Source: Saussurea involucrata (Eukaryota; Streptophyta; Magnoliopsida; Asterales; Asteraceae). From it: DNA of 64,000 nucleotides. Shown in pieces: positions 53,814 through 64,000 of the stretch. A program made the translations under genes and the position numbers. Each line of letters starts with the position of its first letter. Within the stretch, counting starts at the first letter, position 1. The stretch is taken from contig CM066312.1 of the NCBI GenBank assembly GCA_033807775.1, forward strand, positions 27,439,696 through 27,503,695. Reading direction: 5' to 3'. The notes below the pieces were generated by a model that saw only the letters and a program-made list of their open reading frames with translations, did not search any database and was not told the origin of the DNA.

Positions 53814-56216
53814 TTTTTCTTGGGTACTCACTTAACCATGTGTACACACTTGTCAGTGGGGGTAGAAGAGGAGGTGGAAGGTTCAGCAGTCTTTGCAACA
53901 TTTGAAGATTCAGCTTTGTCAGTCTTCACTTTGGTTAATTTCTTAACCTCAGTGGTCTTCTTTGCCTTGGGGGCAATGATCTTCACCTTAGCTATCTTTT
54001 CAGCTTGGGTGGCTGTGGGGCACTTACTAGCAATATGATTGGTAAGTCCACAATGATAACATTTCCTATAACTAAAAGTAGTTCTAGGACCATTTGCATG
54101 CTGAGCTTTTGATTTTGAATTAGAAGGACCAGCGACCAAGTAAGCTATTGGCTTTTGAAATGGGAGGAACATTCAGTTCTTCGGATTTCTTACCAATAAT
54201 TTCCACTTTGATTCTAGGAGTAGATCGCTGAATAGATCCACGCTGAGTAAATCCAGGGATCTTATTCTTTGAATCAGAGGGATAAGTCACTGAAGCTTTA
54301 GAAGCGTTCAGCTTTGGTACAGAGGTACCCTTCTGAGGATTTTGGTTAAAAGAAAATCCTTTACCTTTGTTTTTAAAGACTGAGGTAGGTTTTGGATAAA
54401 CAACTTTTTCTTTAACTTTAGAAGTTAAGGTATAGATTTCCTCAGGGATAGTCGGTTTAGAAGAGGAACACTGAGATGAGAAAGTGTCAGGGATAGAGGA
54501 TATGAACATTCCAAACTTAAGCATGGAACGGTCAGTGGTTGGTTCTAGAGTATCAGCTTTGTAACCAACACCACGTTTATCACTCAGGGGAATCTGAGAC
54601 TTAATTATCTCAGTGATCTTTGTTGAGGAATTATACCATCCATCAACAATAGCTTTTTCAGCTTTTAATGCAGCGATAGCTTCTTCGCGCTCGATTTTGA
54701 CTAGCTGATTTAGGTGAACTTGATCTTTAAAATCTTCTTCAATTTTAGAGAGATTTTCTATTTGAAGGTGATAGTTTTTAAGCTGTTCAGCGAGATCAAG
54801 GTTTTGATTTTCAACCACAGTTTTGCCATTTATGGCTTCATATAAACTTCTAGTCAGGAGATTGATCTTTCGAAGACTATCAGCTTCATCAATATTTAAA
54901 ATATTGGTAAAGAAGGAAGGTGATACCTTAGTAGCAGAGGTTGAAGTAGAGGGAATGCCAGAATTTTCTTCCTCATCTTCAAGTTTGGCCATGAGACATA
55001 GATTGGCTTCATCATCATCTTCAGAGTCAGATGATTCTTCTTCGTCAGAGGCAGCCCAATCATAGTCAGCCATAAGACCTTTACCTTTCTTCTTAAAGGT
55101 TTTCAGCTTTGAATACCTTTCTTTCAGCTTTTTGTATTTTTCATATCTAGTCCTGTGAGTAAAGTTTTTCTTGGGAAAAGCTGAGGGTCTAGAGACTTTC
55201 TTTGACCTGCACTCGCTAGCAAAAGGTCCTATCTTTTCACAGTTATAGCAAGTACCAGTAGGCTTATCAACAGGGGTTGATGATCTTGGCTTGTCAGTAA
55301 TAGCAAGAGGTTTATTCTTCTTGAAATTGCTCTTTCTATCAAATCTCCTGAACTTATTAGCCAGGAATGCCAGAGTTTCATCATTATCTGAAACGTCAGA
55401 TTCTGATGATCTATCAGAGTTAGTTTCCAACTCAGTGACAGTGATAGTCGATCGCTGAGTGGAAGGTGACTCTGAGATTAAAGCAACATGGGTGCTTTTG
55501 GAATCTTTTACAAGATTCTTTTTAAGATGACTCAATTGCTCATGATTTAGCATCGTGCCGTATAACGTAGAAAGGGTCATTGATTTTAGATCCTTTGACA
55601 GCTTGAGACACATAGAATAACTGTCCCAGCTTTCAGGTAAACATTCTAAGAACTTTGTCAGTACTTCAAAGTTAGAATATTCCTTACCAACAGTTTTCAG
55701 ATCTATAATTAAGCAGTTAAAACGTTGGTGTACTTCAGAGAGAGTTTCATTCTTACCACAAATGAAGCTTTCGTACTGTCTTACCAGGTTGATCTTTCGA
55801 GAGTCCTGGACTTCAGAAATACCTTCATACTGAACACAGATTGTGTCCCACATAGCTTTTGAGGTTTTCAGGTTCATGACGGAATGGTAGACTTCGTCAG
55901 GAAGAGCCATGGAGAGTATGGATCTGGCTTTGGTGTCGATAGCCACTTTCTTCTTATCTTCATCAGTCCACATATGAATTTCCTTAGGAATCAGCCTTTC
56001 TGGAATAGTAGGTCTATTCTCAGCGGCTGGAACTGCAGCATCAATTCTTATAGGAATATATGGGCGGTTTTCAAGATAGTAAGTCATAGTAGGGTCTACA
56101 CCTTCTAAGAAGAGAATCATCCTATTTTTCCATAGATTAAAATTATCTCTGGAGAATCTAGGGGGTTTTGCAAGAGAACAGTTGTCAATATAGTTTGTGT
56201 TTGTGTTGGTAGCCAT
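53810..56216 (-). pseudogene. gag: Gag of B
   Basis: ATG is at 56214-56216 (MATNTNTNYIDNC). The copia gag domain follows with FNLWKNRMILFLEG and MWDTICVQYEG. A first knuckle (CYNCEKIGPFASEC, about 55200-55245) has Pro where the zinc-binding His belongs. Then come an acidic stretch, coiled coils (about 54620-54900), and a second knuckle CYHCGLTNHIASKC (about 54025-54065). A frameshift near 54120-54172 and a Trp-to-stop change at 53828-53830 precede the ancestral end VPKKN at TAA 53810-53812. The domain order equals that of C but with two knuckles. Confidence 0.88.
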
Positions 56217-56280
56217 TTTAAGAAATAGCAAAGAAGAGAAATCTTAGTATAGATCAGATCTTGTTTATAAGATTAAACAA

Positions 56281-56296
56281 ATCTGCTCTGATACCA
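56281..56296 (-). other. B primer-binding site (tRNA-iMet)
   Basis: Minus strand TGGTATCAGAGCAGAT, two bases from the 5' LTR. Confidence 0.93.
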
Positions 56297-56298
56297 CT

Positions 56299-57247
56299 TG
56301 TTGGTCCCGAAGGGCTATACAAGTTTGTAGAAGGGGGGGGGGGTTGAATACAAACACACGTTTTTACTTTTCTAAATTGTTTATTGATAAATCAAGACAA
56401 TTTACAACTTGTTGCGGAACAAGATTAAGGATAAACCTAATCTTAACAAGTCTTGAGAAACACTAAGTTTCCTGCACTAGAAAGAGTTAAAGAAATTACG
56501 AATAATAACTTAACAATAAGAGAGAGATAAGAAGATGGTCCGATCACACTTCAAAACTGAAGTAAGGTTCTTCTTATATACTGCATGAATTTAATGCATG
56601 GCAGTATGGCTTTACACATGGCAGCAGCTGAGTGGTTGCATGTCATTGACCTTTGTAGACAACCTTAGTAGCCGCATGGTGCACAGTGTAGAATCAGAGT
56701 TGTTGTACGATTACAGACAAAAGGGATGTCCATTCTGACAGTTCGTACGGAGACGTGCAAGGGAGGTAAGACAATAGTAACATACAGGGAGACTTCATGA
56801 TTAGCTTTCCTGAGTCAGATCTTTATCAGCGAATGATAAAGTTCAGCGATTGCTGAAGTCTTCTACTTGATACTTCACGTTGACTGGACAGGTCTTGCTT
56901 CGCTCATATCCGCATCAGTTCATGAGTAGACTTGTCGCTGGTTCTTGAGCTTGATCTTCGACTTCAGCGTAGAACTTTTGTTGACGTGAAACTTGTCTTC
57001 AGGGATCATAAGTAAACAACTAATTTATCAGCGATCATCTCATAGACTGAACAGGCTCAGAGTTATAAGCTGATGAACAGTGTTCGCTGAATATCTAATT
57101 TAAAGAGTGAGAGTTCCTATCAGCGGTACTGTAAAGTCTTAGTACTTATAAGCGATAGTGAAACTCTAATACATATTGTTTACTTACAATTTTCACTAAG
57201 TGTTTAAGAGAGGGTCATTATCAAATCACTGAGGGTTTGGATCAACA
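56299..57247 (-). repeat. B 5' LTR (949 bp)
   Basis: TGTTGGTCCC...GGATCAACA on the plus strand. It has an 11-base G run (56333-56343) against 20 in the partner, and a minus-strand TATATAAG at about 56573-56580. Right flank CGAAG belongs to A1. Confidence 0.93.
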
Positions 57248-58016
57248 CGAAGAACTCTGGATTTATGCGTATCTCACTTTTCACTCTTGGAATTCAAATG
57301 AATTTGAAAGAGGGATTTTAAGGTCTATTTAAAATCCGCGAAGCTGAAAGGATTTAACGGTGAAAAGTTACTTTTTGTCAGAGTTATAACGGATTCGAAC
57401 ACTGTGAAATACCACAAAAGATATTAAATGAAACGTGGCACTTTCAATTGAATAAGAAGCTGACACGTGTTATTTGATAGAAATTAACGCAAGTTAAAAG
57501 TTCTAAATAACACGTTCAGAGGTCTGAGAATGCATACTCAGAAGTTCCGAGTACACAGTTCATAAGAAATTCCATTGTAACCAAAATTCATTTAAATCTC
57601 AACTTCTGATTATATAAAGCATTTAATCAACTAGAAGTAGTTTGAACAGATAGAAAATTATTTTATCATCAAAATTTTGTTCTTTTTTGAAGATATGGAA
57701 TTACTGAAAATCATTTAAAATCTAACATCTGACCTTGAAAACCTTTTTAAGGATTCAGAAGTAGTTTGAACAAGTGAAAATTTTATCATTGAAAGCTTGT
57801 TCTCCTTAAAATGATCAGTGATAAGAAAAGAAAATACAAACCTTATAAGCATCTCAGAATGATTTCTGAAAGATATCAATGCTCCCCCTTGACTTTAGCA
57901 TATACTCAAACACGTATTAGACATAAGGAATATGAAACTATATCATAGAATATATAAAATCAACAAAATTGAAACACTTGTATTTTTTACGTTCAAATCA
58001 GCTTCCAAATCATTCC
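57248..58016 (-). mobile_element. A1 post-pol and promoter region, right of B
   Basis: Continues A1 after B. On the minus strand it contains the leader, a TTTAAATAG TATA-like box (about 57320), ACACGTGT (about 57463), the repeated TTTAAATGA units and the extra polypurine tract (plus 57881-57890). It is homologous in inverted orientation to 61260-62000 of A2. A deletion near 58010 joins the protease start directly to this region, removing most of pol. Confidence 0.8.
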
Positions 58017-58245
58017 TCTGGCTTGTCCTTTACTGTTATTGCCGAAGTTAACTGCTCCTCCAGCCTTTTCTGTGAAGTTTGTCAGAGAGGACTTATGACC
58101 TGTCATGTGTCTTGATGCTCCAGAATCTAAAAACCACACATGACAGCCCTGCAAAAACAATTAGTTAGATTTAGGTACCCATATTGGAATGGGTCCTTCT
58201 TTGTTAACTTTGATATCAGATTTAACATATGTTCCTTTAATTTTT
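58017..58245 (-). pseudogene. A1 gag end and protease start, remnant
   Basis: The minus strand encodes the gag end (KEGPIPIWVPKSN, TAA), the acceptor-like junction (58149-58168) and the protease start (GCHVWFLDSGASRHMTG, about 58095-58147), up to GNNSKGQ, where the deletion begins. In this copy gag and pol share a frame separated only by TAA. The 67-residue reading frame at 58161-58364 crosses the head-to-head junction and is an accident. Confidence 0.75.
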
Positions 58246-58255
58246 AAATGTTTGT

Positions 58256-61047
58256 GAGGAAAGAAGTATATACTTGTCATTGTTGATGAGTATTCAAGAT
58301 ACACATGGGTTGAATTCATAACAGCAAAATCTGAGGCTGCTGAACAACTGATTAATTTCATCAAAAGAATTCAAGTGTTCTTACAAATTCCAGTTCAGAA
58401 GATCAGGAGTGACAATGGAACTGAATTCAAAAATGAGACTCTTCAGAGCTTTCTACAAAGTTCTGGGATTTCTCATATTTTTTTGCTGTCAGAACTCCTC
58501 AACAAAATGGTGTTGTTGAAAGAAAGAATAGAACTCTAGTTGAAGTTGCAAGAACCATGTTGGCCTATTCAAATATTCCAACCTTCCTATGGGCTGAAGC
58601 AATTGCTACTGCTTGTTTTACTCAAAACAGAACTTTGATTAATAAAAGACTAAATAAAACTGCTTATGAACTGATTAACAAAATAAAACCACTGATAAAA
58701 TTCTTTCATGTTTTTGGTTGCAGATGCTATGTTCTCAATGATAGAGAAAATCTTGGTAAATTTGATAAAAAGGCAGATGAATGATACTTTGTTGGTTATT
58801 CACTAACTTCCAAAGCATTTAGAATCTACAATAGAAGAACCAAGAGGATTATGGAAAGCATCAATGTCACATTTGATGAGTCAAGAATGAAGACTTCTGA
58901 ACAAAATAGTTCAAAACTCAATCAGGATAAGACAAAAATGACTTTTGAATCAGATTCTAATCCTAACTGTTCAGAACTCAATTTATTGTTTAAGTATGCA
59001 TTTCTGGAACTAACTTCTGAATCTTATGCAGACTTTGAGAATCCTAAAATGATTCAGGAAATGAAAAAGAGAAGTTCAGAGGTTCAAACAACAGTAATTT
59101 TTTATTCGGGTCCATCTGAGGAATGTCCAATGTTAATCAATACAAGTGATGAAATTTCTGAGCCTAGTACTCAGAATTCTGGGCAAGGTACTCAGAATTC
59201 TGGACAAGTGAATAAGAATTCTGAACAAGATACTCAGACTTCTGAACAAGGTATTCAGAACTCTGAACAAGTTATTCAGAATTTTGACTCTACTACTCAG
59301 AATCCAGCCTTGAACGTCACACCTCAGAGGAATAGTTCAGAATTACATGCAGTTACAGATGAGAATGATACAAACAACAATCTATCAGATATTGAGTTGC
59401 TTCCAAGTTCAAACAAATGGACAAAAGACCATCCTATTCATCAAGTGATAGGAGATCCATCAGTGGGAGTTCAAACAAGATCAGCAACAGCAAATGAAGC
59501 AATGTTTGCAGGATTTTTAAGTATGATGGAACCTAAGAAAGCCACTGAAGCCCTAGAGGATTCAGACTGGATTTTAGCAATGCAAGATGAATTGCTACAG
59601 TTTGAAAGAAACAAAGTCTGGAGAGTCATTCCAAGGCCTGAAGGAAAATCTATTATTGGAACAAAATGGGTGTTCAGAAAAAAGAAAGATGAGTCAGGTG
59701 TTGTAGTCAGAAATAAAGCTAGATTGGTTGCTAAGGGATACTCACAACAAGAAGGAATTGATTATGATGAGACATTTTCACTAGTTGCCATAATTGAAGC
59801 AATCAGAATATTCTTGGCCTATGTTGCACATAAGAACTTCAAAGTGTATCAAATCAGCATTTTTTAATGGTATACTTAATGAAGAAGTTTATGTCTATCA
59901 ACCAGAAGGTTTTGTTGATCCTGAGTTTCTAGATCATGTTTATGTGCTAGATAAAGCATTGTATGGTCTGAAACAAGCACCAAGAGCCTGGTATGACACT
60001 CTAACTCAACACTTATTAAAATCTGGCTTCAAGAAAGGTAAAATTGATACTACTTTGTTTCTAAAGAAAAAAGGTGATGATTTAATCTTGATTCAGATAT
60101 ATGTAGATGATATTATATTTGGTTCTACAAATGCAGATTTATGTAATGAATTCTCAAAAGTCATGGAATCAAAATTTGAAATGAGCATGATGGGAGAATT
60201 GAACTTTTTCCTTGGTCTTCAAGTAAAACAATTGTCAAATGGAATTTTCATAAATCAAGGAAAATATGTAAAAGATATTTTGAAAAAGCATAAGATGTCT
60301 GATTGTGCTGCTATGAGAACACCTATGGCTACAAATGTCAAGTTAGATGCTGATCTCTCTAGAGTTTCAGTAGATCATAAGGTTTATAGAGGCATGCTTG
60401 GGTCTTTGCTTTATCTGACTGCAAGTAGGCCAGATATCATGTTTGCTACATGCTTCTATGCTATATTTCAATCAAATCCAAAAGAATCTCATTTGCTGGC
60501 TGTTAAAAGAATCTTAAGATATCTCAAAGGTTCACCTGATTTGGGCTTTTGGTATCCAAAAGAGACTGACTTCAAATTAACTGCCTTTACTGATGCTTAT
60601 CATGCAGGAAGTAGATTGGACAGGAAAAGTACTTCTGGTGCTTGTCACTTTTTGGGAGACAAGATAGTGAGTTGGGCTTCAAAGAAGCAAAATTGTGTTT
60701 CCACATCAACTGTAGAGGCAGAGTATGTAGCTGCTGCTGCTTGCTGTTCTCAAACTTTGTGGATGAGAACACAACTCATGGATTATGGCTATCAACTCAA
60801 CGAAATTCCCATATATTGTGATTCAGAAAGTGCCATTGCTATTACTCAGAACCTTGTTCAGCACTCAAAGACTAAACATATTGATGTAAGGTATCATTTT
60901 ATTAAAGACTATGTGGAAAAGGGAACTATAGAAATGCACTTTGTGCACACAAAGTATCAATTGGCTGACTTGTTCACAAAGCCTCTTGATCACAAAAGGT
61001 TTACTTTTCTCATATGTAAAATAAGAATGCTTAATCTGACTAATTGA
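58256..61047 (+). pseudogene. pol: Copia pol of A2 (integrase core to RNase H)
   Basis: Opens at RKKYILVIVDEY-like integrase codons (58257 onward), then SDNGTEFKN (about 58408) and NGVVERKNRTLVE (about 58510). The linker has QNSE-type repeats (59160-59300). RT has YVDDIIFGSTN (about 60100-60132), and RNase H has LDRKSTSGACHF and a VEAEYVA variant. It ends at 61047. Breaks: an indel near 58480, a TGA at about 58782, and an 11 bp loss near 59853 where one of two CAAAT repeats and the bases between them vanished. Open pieces are 58557-58784, 58851-59867 and 59794-61047. Close to C pol in sequence. Confidence 0.9.
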
Positions 61048-62022
61048 GTATATTTGTTATTTTTCAGAAATGAATTTTTTTCTACGTAAGATTTTCTGAG
61101 TAGTGTACTCAGAACTCTAAATCTTAAGATCAGAACTTTTGACTCTTAAATTCAGAACTTCTGAGTCAGTACTTCAGAAATATGACTTCAAAATTTTTTC
61201 TTAATAGGTTAATCAGAACTTCTGACTACCTCTCAGAACTCATTTCTGAAAAATACAAGTGTTTCAATTATGTTGATTTTATATTTTCTATGATATAGTG
61301 TCATATTCCTTATGTCTAATATGTGTTTAAGTATATGCTAAAGTCAAGGGGGAGCATTGATATCTTTCAGAAATCATTATGAGATGCTTATAAGGTTTGT
61401 ATTTTCTTTTCTTATCACTGATCATTTTAAGGAGAACAAGCTTTCAATGATAAAATTTTCACTTGTTCAAACTACTTCTGAATCCTTAAAAAGGTTTTCA
61501 AGGTCAGATGTTAGATTTTAAATGATTTTCAGTATTTCCATATCTTCAAAACAAGAACAAAATTTTGATGATAAAATAATTTTCTATCTGTTCAAACTAC
61601 TTCTGGATGATTAAATGCTTTATATAATCAGAAGTTGAGATTTAAATGAATTTTGGTTACAATGGAATTTCTTCTGAACTGTGTACTCAGAACTTCTGAG
61701 CATGCATTCTCAGAACTCTGAACGTGTTATTCAGAACTTTTAACTTGCGTTAATTTCTATCAAATAACACGTGTCAGCTTCTTATTCAATTGAAAGTGCC
61801 ACGTTTCATTTAATATATTTTGTGGTATTTCACAGTGTTCGAATCCGTTATAACTCTGACAAAAGCAACTTTTCACCGTTAAATCCTTTCAGCTTCGCGT
61901 ATTTTAAATAGACCTTAAAATCCCTCTTTCAAATTCATTTGAATTCCAAGAGTGAAAAGTGAGATACGCATAAATCCAGAGTTCTTCGATTTTGTTTTCT
62001 TTCAATCTTCCATATTGAAATC
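61048..62022 (+). promoter_or_regulatory. A2 post-pol region and internal promoter
   Basis: It holds CAGAACTTCTGAG-type words (61100-61240), CAAGGGGGAGC (61345-61355), the ~120 bp tandem units (61433-61665), ACACGTGT (about 61767), GCCACGTTT, and a TATTTTAAATAG box (about 61898-61909) roughly 115 bp before the ATG. Confidence 0.6.
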
Positions 62023-64000
62023 ATGTCTGGTTCAAGAAGAAGTAAACCTATATCGTTACACTCCTAAAAACGTTGATGGAATCCTCGGATTCAGAGAATG
62101 ATGAAGTTCGTATGCCTGAGAACAGAGCCGTAGAAGAAGGGGCTTTAGGAGAGAATATTGTACTAGGAAATGTTGAAGGAGATGCAGGGGATGAGAATAT
62201 GGCTGAATCTGAAGGAAATGCAGATGGGGGAAATGAGAATATACAACATGAACAGAGTGCGGTTAGGTCTGTGATGTCTTCTAGACTTAATTTTGTGGAG
62301 AGGATTGTACCTGAGAGTGAGTACTTGGATTTAGTTGAAAATAACTGTATATTAGTGATTGATGCAACTAAGTTCAAAGAAGAACATAGGATAATCATAG
62401 AGTTGTTGAAGTACCATCCATTCAAGAAGTGGTTTACAATGAAGAAATTTGTACCAATACAGTATATACAACAGTGGTGGAAGCATTTGGAATTACAAGG
62501 TAACAAGTTTGTGTCAAATATAGGGGGAGTGACTGTTACTTTGACTGTCAATTTTATGAGAACTATGCTAAGGTTACCCGAAAAAGATGATTTATAGAGG
62601 AGATTAGACTTTGAAGACTCACCATTAACTGAAGAATTGTTGGCTGAATTCAGGAGATTGGGGTATAATGAAGAGTTGAAGAATCTTAGCTCATTCAGAA
62701 GGAACAAATTACCACCAATCTGGGCACGTTTCTTCAACATTATTAACAAGTGTTTATCTGGGAAACACAGTTCACTTGATCAAGGTTCAAGACAAATTTT
62801 GCAAATCTTTCATGGATTAGTAAAAAATAGACACTATGATTATGCTTCTATCTTATGGGAAGATATAAAGAACACTTTTGAGAGGAATCAGAAGGCATTA
62901 GAGGGAAAAACAAGGGATACTCCACTTACATATATACCTTATCAGAGGTACTGGTAGTTGGTAATCTAGTATGCAATGGATCAAGATAAAAACATCCCAA
63001 GAAGAGCAAATGAGGAGCATGGGCCAATCTTCTACATGGGTAAAATGATTTCATCTCTTAAAATTGAGAATTTTCCTAATCATAGACCACTTCCAAGGTC
63101 ACTTAGGCAATATATTCCAAGGGAAAGTGAGATATTAAAAGCATATTGCACCTCTATGGGATTTGAACAACCTTAGATCCCTTCCCATGAGGAAAACCCT
63201 GAGATGAGAGGTGAGGGGTCTAGCGCAAATAGAGAGGGGGAGAATGTTCAGGTGTCAGAACATTCTGAGAGAAATGAGAGGGGAAATTCAGAGAGCTTGG
63301 TTAGACTGGAAAGTGAAAAACAGACAGAGAGAGGTGAGACTGAGAGAATGTTAACAGAATTAGAAAACAGAGATAATTCTAATCCAGTTGATCTAAACCG
63401 GGCACCCACATCTACTATTGGTTCACAACCCTTGGTGACCAATATTGAAGAAAACATCATTGAGCCCATGATGGAACTTGAACAACCAATCCCTAGCTAC
63501 TCAGAAGCATTCAAACATGCTACTGTTTCATTTCAAACAGGGGAACCATCCCAAACTCATTTGGAGGGTGGTGATAAATCCCAATATATTTTTCAACACT
63601 TTGAGTCTGGATTACACAGTAAAATCCAATTTGAGCCTGAAATTCCTTTGAACACAAGCAGATCACAAGAATTTCGTATTCCTGTATCAACATCCATAGA
63701 CATTCCTATTATTGGTTGTCAAGGATTGGATGGAAGTCTTGGGGAAGTGAACATCTTAAAAGCTTCCTTACATAGTGCATCTGTTGTACATGGTGACTTT
63801 GTGACACCTACAGGCCATGAGTTCTCTGAACACTTGAAAACTGGGTCATTTGTTGATCCAGGATTAACGTTAGAACCTTCTAAATTTTAAAAGATTCAGA
63901 AACAAAACCATGATCTGGGTGTAAAGGTGGAGAAATTGTAGAAAACTATTGTTTCCTTGAAGGATGAAATCAAGGATCTCAGAACAAAATTGGATGAAAA
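62023..64000 (+). pseudogene. Late (env-position) ORF of A2, runs off the window
   Basis: ATG at 62023-62025 (MSGSRRSKPISLHS), then a frameshift near 62064. The N-terminal block has YIQQWWKHL (about 62466-62492) and CLSGKHSSLDQ (about 62749-62781). Premature stops: TAG 62596 (A1 has CAG), TAG about 62956 and about 62968 (A1 has CAG and TGG), TAG about 63175 (also in A1), TAA about 63888. Across the site where C has its extra T (here about 63646), A2 reads through, which shows the intact arrangement. The coiled-coil part starts near 63890. No signal peptide. Confidence 0.8.

Larger units (their letters stand above)
30761..57247 (-). mobile_element. Copia (Sirevirus-type) element B, with C nested inside
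   Basis: Minus-strand element: 5' LTR 56299-57247, primer site, gag, pol, post-pol/promoter (50019-50518), insertion of C (36499-50018), late ORF (31984-36033), polypurine tract, 3' LTR 30761-31715. Without C it is about 12.96 kb. The LTRs differ by a few per cent by eye plus a G-run length change. CGAAG follows the right edge (57248-57252); at the left only CG remains because a 5 bp deletion removed the junction, which is clear from the uninterrupted A2 sequence near 61985. Confidence 0.92.
58256..64000 (+). mobile_element. Copia element A2 (A family), 3' part, head to head with A1
   Basis: Plus-strand copy beginning abruptly inside the integrase core, with pol, post-pol region, promoter and late ORF, running off the right edge. 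Its late ORF is about 95% like that of A1 by eye and differs at scattered sites. The junction with A1 (58241-58256) is abrupt, with no LTR and about 10-15 bp of unassigned sequence. Confidence 0.8.

Noticed and set aside
58161..58364. A 67-residue minus-strand frame across 58250
   Set aside because: It crosses the head-to-head joint and combines gag-end codons with antisense integrase. Not a gene.

Overview
The window is a stack of nested LTR retrotransposons from a plant genome. I see no host gene, rRNA, tRNA, CRISPR array or bacterial feature in it. Most elements are Ty1/copia of the Sirevirus type: very long gag, pol in the order protease-integrase-reverse transcriptase-RNase H, tRNA-iMet primer sites, extra polypurine tracts, and a large 'late ORF' between pol and the 3' LTR (the position called env-like in Sireviruses). 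One is a Ty3/gypsy chromovirus and one is a 390 bp TRIM. AT richness, these families and the general look of the late ORF suggest a eudicot, possibly a composite (Asteraceae). The family guess rests on memory and is weak.

Layout. 1-1988: 5' end of an A-family copia on the minus strand (A3), inserted into E. 1989-about 11690: E, a plus-strand copia with the 3' part of pol, an internal promoter, a decayed late ORF and the 3' LTR. About 11699-16100: F, a decayed gypsy chromovirus, entered on the left by E and cut in its 3' LTR by D. 16101-25325: D, a minus-strand copia of the B type, carrying a TRIM at 20906-21295. 25326-30760 and 57248-about 58245: A1, a minus-strand A-family copia inserted in D. 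30761-57247: B, a minus-strand copia inserted in A1. 36499-50018: C, a complete young plus-strand copia inserted in B. About 58256-64000: A2, a plus-strand A-family copy joined head to head to A1. Insertion order is F, then D, then A1, then B, then C, with E and A3 on the left flank.

C is the reference copy. It has 530 bp LTRs with two differences, the 5 bp target duplication AGTTC, an intact 1,046-residue gag and an uninterrupted pol, but a late ORF broken by one frameshift and one stop. Gag and pol would make particles and cDNA; the late ORF has no known function that I can assign.

The most interesting signal is that the late ORF looks like an independent gene cassette. In every family it follows its own promoter-like region (ACGT-core boxes, CCAAT in some, a TATA box). 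In the B/D families it carries at least one GT-AG intron conserved in position but not in length. It keeps conserved N- and C-terminal blocks around a fast-changing coiled-coil middle. Separately, the gag-pol junction carries a splice-acceptor-like signal in three copies, and the TRIM has an A box and a B box on either side of its LTR-primer-site junction.
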